A DNA stretch of 64,000 nucleotides from Chloroherpeton thalassium ATCC 35110 (GCF_000020525.1 NC_011026.1:1408001-1472000); one strand, 5' to 3'; shown: positions 18,268 to 27,778, numbered from the stretch's first letter. The notes: generated by a model from the letters alone, not told the origin. Numbers and translations are program-made.

Positions 18268-20307
18268 TCAACGGGTTTTTGTAGCCTCCGAAAGCGTGAA
18301 AATCACTTTAAAAGTCATTTCTCGAGTAAATCGTTTTCTAAATCTAACCACTTGATTTCGCTTGGCAACGCCATAGCGCGGCGAAAAAAAGCTCGGCTCT
18401 ACAAAGATTTCCTCATCTGTTCGCTCATAATCCACATCCAAATGGTTTGCCGTGTGGCCGCCCGTGACGAAGATTTTATTGTACGATGTTTTTTCTACCG
18501 ACAATTTCGGCGCAAAATGGTAGAAAATTTCTGCTGTATGTGTGCCGTTTCCATAAACGCGATCTTCAACCGTTAGGCGATTGATTTTTTTCTCGAATAC
18601 AAACTTGCGGTTGTGTGTGAGCGGATCTGAAAGATGAACTTTATAGGCATCGTGTTCAGCAACTAAAATATCATGATCCGCAGTGCTTTTCCAGTCCACA
18701 ATTTTCGGTGTGGTGTAGTCAGCTTTTACCTTAAAATCATTTTGAAATGCGGCCAATTCAAGCCCATCAATCATCACCGTGTTGTGGGCGCGTGTGCTGC
18801 GGAAATCGTTTCGGAGTTTTCTATCGGAAGTGTAGCAGTAAGTGCCGCTATCGACGAGATAGCAAGTGCCTTGAATCCAAAGTTCAAAGCTCAAGGTGTC
18901 GTTGTGGCCATGTCCGCCCCAGCCGTATTTGCCAAGTTCGCCGCAGTCTATAATGGCGTGCATCGACTTGGATCGCATGATCACAAATTGGCTGGCTTCA
19001 AACTGTTTTGAGCCAAGCTGAAGCGAATCGGAGCGCAGGCGCTGAAAGGTTTCCCAGCCATTTGTTCCCAAAAGCCACAGCGCTTGCTCGGAGAATTTAT
19101 CGCCCTCGAACTTCAGTTCGCGTTTATCAAAAAATGCCGCAGCGGCGCTTAGCACAGCGGTGTGGTCGTTGAAATCTTCCTCGGGATTAAACCAAAAAAG
19201 CCGGCCATCGTCGCTATCGCCAATGAGCGGGGCTGAGCCATCGGGGCGCGTGTAGCAGCGAATAAAGCGAAGCATGGCCATGAGTCTATCGCGAAATCGA
19301 AGCGAAAACGGCACTTGATTGATTTCTGCCAAAATCGATGCCGAAAGCAGCATTTCTGTCACCATTCGGTGATACGCGATGCTCATTTCGTAATTGACGC
19401 CGTCTGGATATGTTTGTCGTTGAATTTCGGATTCCAAAATCAGAACGGAAGTTTTGATCCAAGATTTGCCCTTTTCCGTGTGCTTGAAAAAAACGCCCAG
19501 CATGAAAAGCCCAACGGCGTTGGCGATTAAGTGGTTGCCGCTGCGCCGCGTGTATTCAAGGTTCGATTCTAAATACAAGCCGTGCTGATAGAGCATGATC
19601 AAAAAGCCCATCCAAAAGTTGGCGACCGTTTCGCCAGCTTCTTTTTCAAAATCGGCTTCTTCGCAGAAAAAATAAAATCCAGCGATCAAGTTGCAGGCGC
19701 GAATGGCCACTTCCATCGGATTCATCCAATTAATGCCGTAGCAAAAACGGTTTTCCTGATTCCAATGCAAAGCCAACGCCATGAATTTATCTTTAAAGCT
19801 GATTCGTCCGCTTAGCCAATAGGCTTTGCCAAGTGTCCAAACGAATTGAAACCGAGAGACCTCCCAAGGCACTTTCACATCAGCGCCATTTTCCGGCAAC
19901 CGAATAGAGGAATAGAACTGCTTCGAAGCCAAGCGCGTGTTTTTGATAAAATCCAATTGCCAATCAACGCGATTGCCGTACCAAAATTCCTTTCCAAAAA
20001 CGGTAATCGTATTTTTCATCAGCTTTTCAGCTCGCATCAAAGGGACGGGCATTGGGTCTATTTGAGAGAGGAGTTGCAGGAAAAAGTCCTTGCGATTTTC
20101 GGGATTGAAATAAAAACTATAACGCGAATGCTTGATGAATTCGGACAAAAATTCCTTTGCTGAAAGAAACGGCAGGTCTTTGGAAAAAGGAAAAAGTCTA
20201 TAAAATTTCGCCCCGCTAATTGGCTTTGCGAAGAAACGCTGCTTGAGAATGAAAAACTTTCTTTTGAAAATTTGGTTTTTGAGAATATCTAAATAAGTTT
20301 TTATCAT
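18268..20307 (-). CDS. Heparinase II/III family protein (polysaccharide lyase-like)
   Basis: Two-domain protein of 679 residues: an N-terminal alpha/alpha-toroid (roughly 60-390) and a C-terminal heparinase II/III beta-sandwich. The latter is marked by GHGHNDTLSFELWIQGTCYL, VDSGTYCYTS and FRSTRAHNTVMIDG, the conserved His/Tyr-bearing stretches of the family. No signal peptide is visible, which is usual when such proteins sit in polysaccharide-synthesis loci. ATG start. The substrate cannot be read from sequence; its position just upstream of the LptD-like gene suggests a link to surface polysaccharide (inference). Confidence 0.85.
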   Translation of the reverse strand: MIKTYLDILKNQIFKRKFFILKQRFFAKPISGAKFYRLFPFSKDLPFLSAKEFLSEFIKHSRYSFYFNPENRKDFFLQLLSQIDPMPVPLMRAEKLMKNTITVFGKEFWYGNRVDWQLDFIKNTRLASKQFYSSIRLPENGADVKVPWEVSRFQFVWTLGKAYWLSGRISFKDKFMALALHWNQENRFCYGINWMNPMEVAIRACNLIAGFYFFCEEADFEKEAGETVANFWMGFLIMLYQHGLYLESNLEYTRRSGNHLIANAVGLFMLGVFFKHTEKGKSWIKTSVLILESEIQRQTYPDGVNYEMSIAYHRMVTEMLLSASILAEINQVPFSLRFRDRLMAMLRFIRCYTRPDGSAPLIGDSDDGRLFWFNPEEDFNDHTAVLSAAAAFFDKRELKFEGDKFSEQALWLLGTNGWETFQRLRSDSLQLGSKQFEASQFVIMRSKSMHAIIDCGELGKYGWGGHGHNDTLSFELWIQGTCYLVDSGTYCYTSDRKLRNDFRSTRAHNTVMIDGLELAAFQNDFKVKADYTTPKIVDWKSTADHDILVAEHDAYKVHLSDPLTHNRKFVFEKKINRLTVEDRVYGNGTHTAEIFYHFAPKLSVEKTSYNKIFVTGGHTANHLDVDYERTDEEIFVEPSFFSPRYGVAKRNQVVRFRKRFTREMTFKVIFTLSEATKTR

Positions 20308-20490
20308 TGATGTTCTACCGTAGCGCTTAAGAATGCTTTGCTTGTTCGCATAGAAAACTTTTGGCGAAGTTTCGCATTTAAACTTCTGGGGACTGTCAGA
20401 GAAGCCTTTCGGACGCTTGCCAAGAGCCTGTTTAGCGTAAATTAAAACCTCGTTTCCGATATTCTAAATAATTACACGTGAAATAAATAA

Positions 20491-21732
20491 ATGAACGAAA
20501 AAGAATCAATTATTTCTGATGCCGAGCAGCGCAATCAGCCATACAGCGCACCTGATGCGCGAGGCTATTTTGGAAATTACGGCGGGAAGTTCATTCCTGA
20601 AACGCTGATTAAAAACGCCGCCGAACTGGAGGCTGAATATTTAGAGTGTAGGAACGATCCGGCGTTTTGGCAAGAATATCGGGATTTGTTGAAGAATTAT
20701 GTCGGTCGACCAACGCCGCTGTATTATGCAAAGCGGCTCAGCCAAGAACTTGGCGGCGCAAAGATTTATTTAAAGCGTGAGGATTTGTGCCACACAGGCG
20801 CACATAAAATTAATAACGCGATTGGCCAAGTGCTGCTCGCCAAACGAATGGGAAAAACGCGCATCATTGCCGAAACCGGCGCCGGCCAGCACGGCGTGGC
20901 AACCGCAACGGTTTGCGCCCTCATGGGACTCAATTGCTTCGTCTTCATGGGCGAAGAAGATATTGAGCGCCAAGCGCCGAATGTCGCTCGAATGAAATTG
21001 CTCGGTGCCACGGTGATGCCGGTCAGTTCGGGCAGTCGCACGCTCAAAGATGCCACCAGCGAGGCGATTCGCGACTGGGTCACCAACCCGGAAGACACAT
21101 TCTATATTGTCGGTTCGGTGATCGCAATGCACCCATATCCGATGATGGTTCGCGATTTTCAAAGTGTGATAGGCACGGAAACGCGCTCGCAAATTCTTGA
21201 AGCGGAAGGCCGTCTGCCGGAAAAAATTGTGGCGTGCGTGGGCGGCGGCAGCAACGCGATGGGCATGTTTTATCCGTTCCTAAACGATGTGCCGGAAGTA
21301 AAGCTTATCGGCGTGGAAGCGGCGGGCGAAGGTTTGGATAAACTTCATGCGGCGTCGCTCACCTGCGGCAAACGCGGCGTCCTTCATGGGGCGATGATGC
21401 GCGTCTTGCAAAACGCTGATGGGCAAATCGAACTGGCGCACTCCATTTCCGCCGGTTTGGATTATCCGGGCGTTGGGCCTGAGCATTGCCATCTTCAGGA
21501 AATCGGCCTCGCAAGCTACGAATCCGCCACCGACACAGAGGCGCTTCAAGCCCTGAAAACACTTGCTCGCACCGAAGGCATCATCTGCGCCTTGGAAAGC
21601 GCCCATGCCATGCACTTCGCCATCACCGAAGCGCCGAAAATGAAGCCAAGCGAAATCTTGGTTTTAAATCTTTCGGGCAGAGGTGATAAAGATCTGAACA
21701 CAATCATGAAGCACTTTGCCAATGAGTTGTAG
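20491..21732 (+). CDS. trpB: Tryptophan synthase beta chain
   Basis: PLP enzyme joining indole and serine to tryptophan. The 413 residues contain the N-terminal [15 protein letters not shown], the Schiff-base lysine in HTGAHKINN (K106), [13 protein letters not shown], and the phosphate-binding loop [10 protein letters not shown]. Length and motifs match the TrpB1 type that pairs with TrpA. No trpA or other trp gene is adjacent in this window, so trpB is separated from the rest of the pathway. ATG start; the 183-base upstream gap holds no recognised leader peptide. Confidence 0.97.
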   Translation: MNEKESIISDAEQRNQPYSAPDARGYFGNYGGKFIPETLIKNAAELEAEYLECRNDPAFWQEYRDLLKNYVGRPTPLYYAKRLSQELGGAKIYLKREDLCHTGAHKINNAIGQVLLAKRMGKTRIIAETGAGQHGVATATVCALMGLNCFVFMGEEDIERQAPNVARMKLLGATVMPVSSGSRTLKDATSEAIRDWVTNPEDTFYIVGSVIAMHPYPMMVRDFQSVIGTETRSQILEAEGRLPEKIVACVGGGSNAMGMFYPFLNDVPEVKLIGVEAAGEGLDKLHAASLTCGKRGVLHGAMMRVLQNADGQIELAHSISAGLDYPGVGPEHCHLQEIGLASYESATDTEALQALKTLARTEGIICALESAHAMHFAITEAPKMKPSEILVLNLSGRGDKDLNTIMKHFANEL

Positions 21733-22010
21733 ATGTTTCTAACGGTTTCTTTCTCCCCCACTTTTCCAAAATGCGATTCAAATTCAACGCGTCCCTTGCA
21801 AGAATAAATCATGAATTCGTAACGTTGTTCCTCTCAAAGAAGTGCGTAGCGGATCACAAATCGACGGCCTGGCGCAGCAAAAAGCTATTTAGAAATACAT
21901 CGTCAAATATTTGTATCATTCAATGTCTATCAGCAAAATTTGCATCAGTCGCAATATTGGCGTCATTTATAGCCATGTCATTGAACCAAAACAAGATCGC
22001 ATTGAAAAAT

Positions 22011-22397
22011 ATGAAACTATATATTGTTGCCATTTTGTCCATATTTGGCGGGATGCTCATTACCACAGGAATCGCTAAAATCAATGGTGTTTCAGCGGGG
22101 GCTATTTATGGCTATGGCCAAGAAAATCCAATCAGGGAAAATGAAAAGCTTCTTGCTGAGATTAACGAACTGAAGGCGAAGTTGGAAAAAGATCAACTGG
22201 AAATGGACACAACGCTCGCTTCGCTTCGTGCTATTATCATTGATCAAGAAAAGAAAATTTCAAAGTCAAAGGAATTTTTAAACAACATCTCTAATAATTT
22301 AGCGGAAGGAATAAAAAGTGAAAACCTTCAAAGAGCAGTTGCTAAAGAACTACGCAAAATCGCTGATTTTCTTGATAACAATTATGGTCTGGAGTAA
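22011..22397 (+). CDS. Small membrane-anchored coiled-coil protein, unknown
   Basis: Not recognised. The 128 residues begin with one hydrophobic segment (KLYIVAILSIFGGMLITTG, residues 2-20). A heptad-rich helix follows (NEKLLAEINELKAKLEKDQL through about residue 85), then a short helical tail. The frame is open further upstream and an in-frame ATG at 21975 is also possible; neither has a visible Shine-Dalgarno. Its last 80 bases overlap, in another frame, the start of the next gene, so the two are probably co-translated. Predicted topology: inner-membrane anchor with a periplasmic coiled coil, or the reverse. Confidence 0.6.
   Translation: MKLYIVAILSIFGGMLITTGIAKINGVSAGAIYGYGQENPIRENEKLLAEINELKAKLEKDQLEMDTTLASLRAIIIDQEKKISKSKEFLNNISNNLAEGIKSENLQRAVAKELRKIADFLDNNYGLE
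22306..22310 (+). promoter_or_regulatory. Shine-Dalgarno inside the upstream gene
   Basis: AAGGA, 7 bases before the GTG at 22318, lying within the coding sequence of the preceding gene. It supports the overlapping start. Confidence 0.65.
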
Positions 22398-22866
22398 TAT
22401 TTCGCTCGCCGCAGATTCGACGGAAGTCGCCATCACCGCCAATCAGTTGCGGGATTTAGCGCAAGCTTTGGATGATAATGCGGATAGAGATTTACAAAGA
22501 CGGCAAAAAATAAGAGATCAGATCGATAGCTTGGAATGTTTAGTGAAAAGCAAAGAGATTTCGATCGATTCGGCTAAACATGTAATAGAAAAACTGGATT
22601 TGCTTATAAAAGCTGAGCGAGAAACCGTAGCCAATATTGCAAGTAAGCACGACCAAATCGAACAGAATTATAATAAGTACGTTTTTAAAACAAGAGCGCA
22701 AAAAATAGTTCCGTTCCTATATGCAGCGGCGGCTGTTTTCATTGCTGATGGTGAGGTAGCGGATAAAATCTTATATGGATTAGCGGGTTATGGAGCAGGC
22801 TCTCTCGTGGAAAATACAGGTTATGGAATTTCTGCTGGCATAGCCTTTTTACTTTATAGATTTTAG
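22318..22866 (+). CDS. Exported coiled-coil protein, unknown
   Basis: Not recognised. The 182 residues begin with a signal peptide (positive MKTFKEQLLKNYAK, then LIFLITIMVWSNISLAA). A helical, heptad-like stretch covers about residues 40-110, and two hydrophobic segments rich in Ala and Gly follow (FLYAAAAVFIADGE; ILYGLAGYGAGSLVE), with a third ending AGIAFLLYRF. The GTG start at 22318 is preceded at 7 bases by AAGGA (22306-22310), so the 80-base overlap with the upstream gene is real rather than an annotation artefact. No lipobox is visible. The hydrophobic C-terminus suggests membrane association. Confidence 0.65.
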   Translation: MKTFKEQLLKNYAKSLIFLITIMVWSNISLAADSTEVAITANQLRDLAQALDDNADRDLQRRQKIRDQIDSLECLVKSKEISIDSAKHVIEKLDLLIKAERETVANIASKHDQIEQNYNKYVFKTRAQKIVPFLYAAAAVFIADGEVADKILYGLAGYGAGSLVENTGYGISAGIAFLLYRF

Positions 22867-23004
22867 AAATCTTTTATCTCATTGTACAAAAACGGCTTTC
22901 TGCCAAATAAATAAAATCCTCTTAAGTTCAGCTTTTCCTTTTCCTGAAATTACAAAGTGAAACGCTCTTTCAGTTCTTCATCGGCGACACGCCAAGCGCA
23001 TTCT

Positions 23005-23556
23005 TTAAATAAACCGGCTTAACTGCTGGTAAGCGTCTGCGGTATTGACGTTGAAAAACGCGGATTCAAAATCGTTTAGCGGCACTGTTTTCGCGGATGC
23101 GCTGGCAATAAAATCCATCATGCGGTAGCGATGTTCATGGAGCGCATGTTCAATTGGCGCGCAAAGGCTACGGTGATAAAATCCGCACAAAGGATGAACG
23201 CGCTCGCCGGCTTTCGGGACAATGATTTGCAAGGATTCGGCAATTTGGTGCTTTAGTGCATGAATCACTTCCGTGCGCATCAACGGTAAATCAACACTGA
23301 GGAAAAAATTCCACTCGGCAACGCTCGACGTTAACCCGCTATAAATGCCAACCAGCGGACATTGGGCGGAGCAATTATCAGCGACAAACGCCAGATTTGG
23401 AAAATGGCGAACTTTGCCAACTACGGCCACTTGTTCAAATTCCCTTGAAAGCATCTCAAATAGATGTTCCGTGAATGATGTTCCGTGAATTTGAGCCAAG
23501 GCTTTATCCGAGCCGAAGCGCCGGCTCATTCCGCCGGTCAAAATAAAAGCGTTCAT
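23005..23556 (-). CDS. mobA: Molybdenum cofactor guanylyltransferase
   Basis: Attaches GMP to molybdopterin to make the guanine dinucleotide cofactor. The 183 residues begin with the nucleotidyltransferase signature AFILTGGMSRRFGSDKAL. The metal-binding region FFLSVDLPLM and the family stretch HPLCGFYHRSL follow. ATG start. It overlaps mobB by four bases (ATGA), indicating translational coupling. After the stop, another frame reads 17-18 further codons of protein-like sequence, a weak hint of a C-terminal frameshift; the existing length is still within the family range. Confidence 0.92.
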   Translation of the reverse strand: MNAFILTGGMSRRFGSDKALAQIHGTSFTEHLFEMLSREFEQVAVVGKVRHFPNLAFVADNCSAQCPLVGIYSGLTSSVAEWNFFLSVDLPLMRTEVIHALKHQIAESLQIIVPKAGERVHPLCGFYHRSLCAPIEHALHEHRYRMMDFIASASAKTVPLNDFESAFFNVNTADAYQQLSRFI

Positions 23557-24041
23557 TTTTTTTGTGGCACAGATAGGTTGAGCACGGTTTGAAAATCGTT
23601 GGCGGCGACGATTGGACAGGAAACCGTGAGTTTTTCGTTTGAAATGACAGCTTGAATGCTCTCGTTTGTTAGGGCGTAGGGCTTGCGGCCTTCTGTGTGG
23701 TAAAGAAAAACCTCAATTTTTGTTCCGCTTAGACCTAAATTTCCTTCTATCACTAAAATGTCGCAATCTTGAAGCGCAGTCTCGACAAAGCTTTTGGATT
23801 TTTCCATATCTGCTGATTCTTGAAAAACCGCAGCGCCCTCCGGCGTGATGAATGCAGCGCGCAGCGCGCCAGCCTTGCGGTGGCGATACGAATCTTTTCC
23901 TTCAACATCGAGCATGTGCGCGTGAGGCGTATATTTAATGGATCCCACGCGATAGCCTTCGCGTTTCAGCCAGCTAATAAAATTTGTGACAAAAGCGGTT
24001 TTTCCTGCGTTTTTTTGCCCAACAATCGTAATGGTTCGCAT
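23553..24041 (-). CDS. mobB: Molybdopterin-guanine dinucleotide biosynthesis protein B
   Basis: GTP-binding accessory protein of molybdenum cofactor maturation. The 162 residues start RTITIVGQKNAGKTAFV, with a Walker A loop (GQKNAGKT). IKYTPHAHMLDVEGKDSYRHRKAGA follows, the conserved His/Asp/Ser-rich MobB block, and then DILVIEGNLGL, a Walker B-like segment. ATG start at 24041; its stop overlaps the mobA start. A molybdoenzyme must exist elsewhere in the genome. Confidence 0.92.
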   Translation of the reverse strand: MRTITIVGQKNAGKTAFVTNFISWLKREGYRVGSIKYTPHAHMLDVEGKDSYRHRKAGALRAAFITPEGAAVFQESADMEKSKSFVETALQDCDILVIEGNLGLSGTKIEVFLYHTEGRKPYALTNESIQAVISNEKLTVSCPIVAANDFQTVLNLSVPQKK

Positions 24042-24087
24042 CTCTGATTTGCTGAATGTTCCCGCAAAAGCGGGATTCTTTTCTTTG

Positions 24088-24117
24088 AAAAAAAAATGCC
24101 TGCTCGTGTGCCGGCAT
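24088..24117 (-). terminator. Terminator of the terC gene
   Basis: On the minus strand, ATGCC and GGCAT arms (with an inner GC/GC and one mismatch) around ACACGA are followed by a run of nine T. It lies 14-43 bases past the terC stop. Confidence 0.7.
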
Positions 24118-24130
24118 GGCGAATTTAAAA

Positions 24131-24853
24131 TTATCCCGCCGTAGAAGGTTTGCGGCGCTTGGCGGCACGAAGATTGAGAATTTCCACAAAAACGGAAAAG
24201 GCAATGGCAAAATAAAGATAGCCCTTGGGAATATGGAAGCCCATGCCGTCGGCAATCAGCGTAAGTCCAACCAAAATCAAAAAGCTCAAGGCAAGCACTT
24301 TCACCGAAACATGCTCTTCGATAAAATGGCTCAAAGGGCTGGACGCAAAGAGCATAATGATAACCGCAATGACAATTGCCGCAGCCATCACAGGAAGATG
24401 TTTCGCCATGCCAACTGCCGTGATGACGCTATCCAACGAAAAAATAACGTCGAGCAGCATGATTTGCAGAATCACGCCCCAAAAGCTGGTTGCTTTGGTT
24501 TCTTTTGAGGATTCTTCCGTGCCTTCTACTGTTGAGTGAATTTCAGTTGTGCCTTTTGCAAGCAAGAAAAGTCCGCCGCCAAATAAAATCAAGTCGCGAA
24601 GAGACACGCCATGATTGGCCACAGAAAAAAGCGGCTCGGAAAGCCCAACCAGCCACGCAATGCTGGCCAATAAGGCAAGCCGAGAAATGACGGCCAAAAG
24701 CAAGCCTGTGCGGCGAGCATTGGCTTGCTGCGAGACCGGCAATTTGCCAGTTAAGAGCGAAATAAATAGCAAGTTATCGATACCAAGAACAATTTCAAGC
24801 GCAGTGAGCGTCAGTAGACTTGCCCACAATTGCGGCTCTAATAGCCATTCCAT
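24131..24853 (-). CDS. TerC family integral membrane protein
   Basis: Polytopic membrane protein of the TerC family, implicated in metal ion (for example manganese) export or in tellurite resistance; the physiological role here is unknown. The 240 residues show the two acidic membrane motifs EIVLGIDNLLFISLL near residue 20 and DVIFSLDSVITAVGMA around 135, separated by a polar loop (TEIHSTVEGTEESSKET). ATG start. It is transcribed towards mobBA but has its own terminator. Confidence 0.9.
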   Translation of the reverse strand: MEWLLEPQLWASLLTLTALEIVLGIDNLLFISLLTGKLPVSQQANARRTGLLLAVISRLALLASIAWLVGLSEPLFSVANHGVSLRDLILFGGGLFLLAKGTTEIHSTVEGTEESSKETKATSFWGVILQIMLLDVIFSLDSVITAVGMAKHLPVMAAAIVIAVIIMLFASSPLSHFIEEHVSVKVLALSFLILVGLTLIADGMGFHIPKGYLYFAIAFSVFVEILNLRAAKRRKPSTAG

Positions 24854-25033
24854 GACTTTTTACGTTTAGATTAATCAGTTTTTGATAGCAGCATCGTTGC
24901 TCTGTTGCTAAGTTACCAGATACGTTATTTTTCCAAAACATTTGGCTGTACAAACCCAAAGAACCGATTTAGCGTGTAATGAAAAGCGTCTTGGCGCGAA
25001 TGGAAAAATTTTCGCGCCAAGTTGCAAGGCCAG

Positions 25034-25909
25034 TTAGTCATAAAGCCAAATCACCAAATACTTCGTTTTTTCCCAGAACAATTTTGGATTGACGACTTGG
25101 AGAATGGTTTCCTCGTCGCCTTTTTCCATGAGCTGATACGAATCCGACGCATGAGGCGAGAGAATTTCAAAATTATCTTTTGGGCGAGCGATCGCAAAGG
25201 AAAGCGTCTTGCGGGTATCGATTTTTTCAAAGTTCGCGGTATTGAAATCTTGTTTGAGCACGAGTTTTCGTCCCAGGCCGATCACGCCGCCTTTTCGTTC
25301 AGTAATGCCTTGCGCCGTTAGGTCGTCTTCGGTGGCAAGGATAAAATAAGCCGTGTTTAACGCCGAGCTTTGTGTTTCCAGAATTTCCGACTGCTCGTCG
25401 ATAAGTTGCGATTGCTCGGCTACTCTCACTTCAAGCCCTTCAATAGTTCCAACCAATCGCACGATTTCTCGTTTCAGCGAATCCACTTCATGCTCTCTTT
25501 CCGAAAGGGTTGCTCGTAAGGCTTCGATGAGCTTATTCAAGTTTTTACTATCGGTTCGTGACGCACGCATTTGCGCCTGCAGTTCATCTATTTTTTGTCG
25601 GTTGTCGTCCAGGTACGTGTCGATAGACGAAATATTTTCTTTCAAATAATCCGCCAGAGATTTGGCATCGCGGCGCACTTCGCCGGCTTCCACATCGGAA
25701 GAAACGCGCGATAAAACGCCTTGTTTTTGGCGAATGGCTTCCAAATTCTCGTGAATCTCGGTAATCGTTTGGGTGACGTCTTCGAGGTATTTTTGCTGCG
25801 AAGTTCGAATGGAATCTAACGTGGTTACTTGCTGCTCCAGTTTTTCAATTTTTTCAGCATTGCAGCCAGCCAAAAGCGCAATAAAAATGAGAATGATCAG
25901 TCGTTTCAT
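25034..25909 (-). CDS. Coiled-coil lipoprotein, unknown function
   Basis: Not assigned to a named family. The 291 residues begin with a lipoprotein signal (KRLIILIFIALLAGC, lipidated Cys16; Asn at +2). A long helical region follows, residues about 18-180, rich in Glu, Lys, Gln and Leu heptads (EKIEKLEQQVTTLDSIRTSQ; ALRATLSEREHEVDSLKREI). A C-terminal domain of about 110 residues appears beta-rich. It is probably attached to the inner face of the outer membrane. ATG start; single gene, with no clear operon partners. Confidence 0.8.
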   Translation of the reverse strand: MKRLIILIFIALLAGCNAEKIEKLEQQVTTLDSIRTSQQKYLEDVTQTITEIHENLEAIRQKQGVLSRVSSDVEAGEVRRDAKSLADYLKENISSIDTYLDDNRQKIDELQAQMRASRTDSKNLNKLIEALRATLSEREHEVDSLKREIVRLVGTIEGLEVRVAEQSQLIDEQSEILETQSSALNTAYFILATEDDLTAQGITERKGGVIGLGRKLVLKQDFNTANFEKIDTRKTLSFAIARPKDNFEILSPHASDSYQLMEKGDEETILQVVNPKLFWEKTKYLVIWLYD

Positions 25910-26154
25910 AAGTTTTTAAATTTAATTTCGGGTCACTTGAATGCTACAAATAAATGCTTCAACAGTTTTTGAAGACAAAAATACACAATCAAAAATTGTT
26001 CCAAAACCAGAGATTTATATATCAAATGCAGGTTTTCACTCAAAAGCCGTTCCTCATTTCAAATGAAATGGTAGAATCGGCTTTTGGCGCACTATTGAAT
26101 CTTTAAAGCAAGTTGCGTAATTTGACATCGCATCTCAAAATTATTCAAATTCAA

Positions 26155-26161
26155 AAAGGAG
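26155..26161 (+). promoter_or_regulatory. Shine-Dalgarno for a TTG start
   Basis: AAAGGAG, 9 bases before the TTG at 26171. A GTG at 26163 is in another frame and stops at once, so this site supports TTG initiation. Confidence 0.75.
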
Positions 26162-26170
26162 CGTGAAATT

Positions 26171-27778
26171 TTGAAGCGACTTGCGTTACTGAAAACCTTT
26201 TTGCTGAGCGCAATATTTTTTGCGTCGTCCATTTTTGCTCCAAAAGCCTTTGCCGGCGGAGAAACGTTTCCGGCTGGGCATTGGGCGTATGATATTATAG
26301 AGCAGCTGGTTGTGCGAGGTCATTTGAAAACCCTCTACGATGCCGCTAAACCGTATGAGCGGCTCGATGTGGCCAGAGCCCTGCTCGATTCGGATAAATC
26401 CGAAATTACCGATCGGCAAACGCTGTGGCTGTTTATCAAGCTGGAATATGAATTGGATAACGAGCTTAATTGGCTGCGCGATGAAGTGTTTCCAACCAGC
26501 GCAATGCGCGTAGGCGTGCGGCTCTCGGAAATTGCGCGCAAAGAGGATGGCGTGAGTTTTAGCCCAAAATTTCGCGGACGCGGGCGCTTGGCGCTTTTCT
26601 TTGGAGAAGATTTTGTGATTTATAATTCTTCGGTTGTCCAGCAAAACAATGCCTACGATATCGTTGCCAGAACAAGAACGTATGGCAAATCCACAGCCTA
26701 CACCGAGCAAGCCTATGCGGCATATCATGGAAAAACGTTTCGCTTAAAATTTGGCCGCGATTATATCAATTGGGGTTACGGACGAAACAGCTTGGCGGTT
26801 AGCAACACCGCTGGCAGCTTTGATCAGTTGATGTTTCAAATCAATACGCAGACCATTCGCTTTACCTATTTCACGGCGATGTTGGATAGATGGTGGGACG
26901 CCAGCGCCGATACGATGGAAATTGCATCGATGGCCGATCACATCGATAGATATTACACGGCTGAGCGATTAGATTTTAACCTGTTCAATAGCAATCTTCG
27001 GTTTGGCTTTTGGCAAGGCGTTGTTTATGGCGGAAAAAATCAGTCGATCGACTTCCGGTTTGCCAATCCGCTTTTGTTGTATCATGGCGAGCAGTACAAC
27101 GATGAAGAAGAAATCAATCCGCTTGGCGGCGTAGATTTGAGCGTTTATCCTTATGAGGGCGTGAATTTCTATGCAAGTTTTCTCGTCGATGATTGGCAGT
27201 TTGATGAGGAAGATGTCAATGATTTAGAACCGAACAATTGGGGCGGACTTTTCGGCGTTAGAGCAGCCAATGTGCTTCGCAAGTTTGACCTTTACGGCAC
27301 GGATGCTTTTTTTGAATTTACCAAAGTGACCAACCGCACATACAATCAGCGCGATGCGTTTGAATATCAAAAATTGGTGTTTGGTGACAATCCAATTGCG
27401 CATCCATTGGGCACGGATTTTGAATCGTTTGAGTGTGGGGTTTCTCATTGGCTTTATAAAGACTTGCAGCTCTCTCTGAATTTGAAGATGGTTGCCAAAG
27501 GTGAAGGAAATCTTGACGAATTTGATACGCCGTGGCTCGAAGATGGCGTGACGCTCGAAACCGGCTATGAGGAAGATTCTCCGACGGGAATTATCGAACG
27601 GACAAACACCTTAACGCTGGGGGTTTTTTACCAACCTGGAAGTTCTGTAAATGGTGAGCTCAAATTAGCACGCGTTTGGGTTGACAATGTGGATCATGTT
27701 GAAGGAAAGACGGACACGGATTTTCGCATTTTCATGCGCGTGATGGTGGAGTTGCAGCCAGTTTTCTCCCTGTTTTAA
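26171..27778 (+). CDS. Outer-membrane beta-barrel protein, Wzi-like
   Basis: Exported protein of 535 residues with a signal peptide (LLKTFLLSAIFFASSIFAPKAFA). An N-terminal helical domain follows (HWAYDIIEQLVVRGHLKTLY; ERLDVARALLDSD), somewhat like surface-layer-type domains. Then come amphipathic beta-strands with many aromatic residues (LKFGRDYINWGYGRNSLAVS; RLDFNLFNSNLRFGFWQGV), ending in an aromatic residue (VFSLF), as outer-membrane barrels do. The layout resembles capsule-assembly Wzi-family proteins; this is a moderate-confidence family guess. The start codon is TTG with a strong Shine-Dalgarno. Confidence 0.7.
   Translation: MKRLALLKTFLLSAIFFASSIFAPKAFAGGETFPAGHWAYDIIEQLVVRGHLKTLYDAAKPYERLDVARALLDSDKSEITDRQTLWLFIKLEYELDNELNWLRDEVFPTSAMRVGVRLSEIARKEDGVSFSPKFRGRGRLALFFGEDFVIYNSSVVQQNNAYDIVARTRTYGKSTAYTEQAYAAYHGKTFRLKFGRDYINWGYGRNSLAVSNTAGSFDQLMFQINTQTIRFTYFTAMLDRWWDASADTMEIASMADHIDRYYTAERLDFNLFNSNLRFGFWQGVVYGGKNQSIDFRFANPLLLYHGEQYNDEEEINPLGGVDLSVYPYEGVNFYASFLVDDWQFDEEDVNDLEPNNWGGLFGVRAANVLRKFDLYGTDAFFEFTKVTNRTYNQRDAFEYQKLVFGDNPIAHPLGTDFESFECGVSHWLYKDLQLSLNLKMVAKGEGNLDEFDTPWLEDGVTLETGYEEDSPTGIIERTNTLTLGVFYQPGSSVNGELKLARVWVDNVDHVEGKTDTDFRIFMRVMVELQPVFSLF

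Noticed and set aside
22011-22866. Phage spanin (Rz/Rz1) pair.
   Set aside because: No lipobox in the second protein and no phage genes around; only the overlap layout is similar.
24059-24075. Palindrome CCCGCAAAAGCGGG upstream of mobB.
   Set aside because: Short, GC-rich hairpin without a T-run in a gap between two minus-strand genes; no regulator nearby to make an operator call reasonable.
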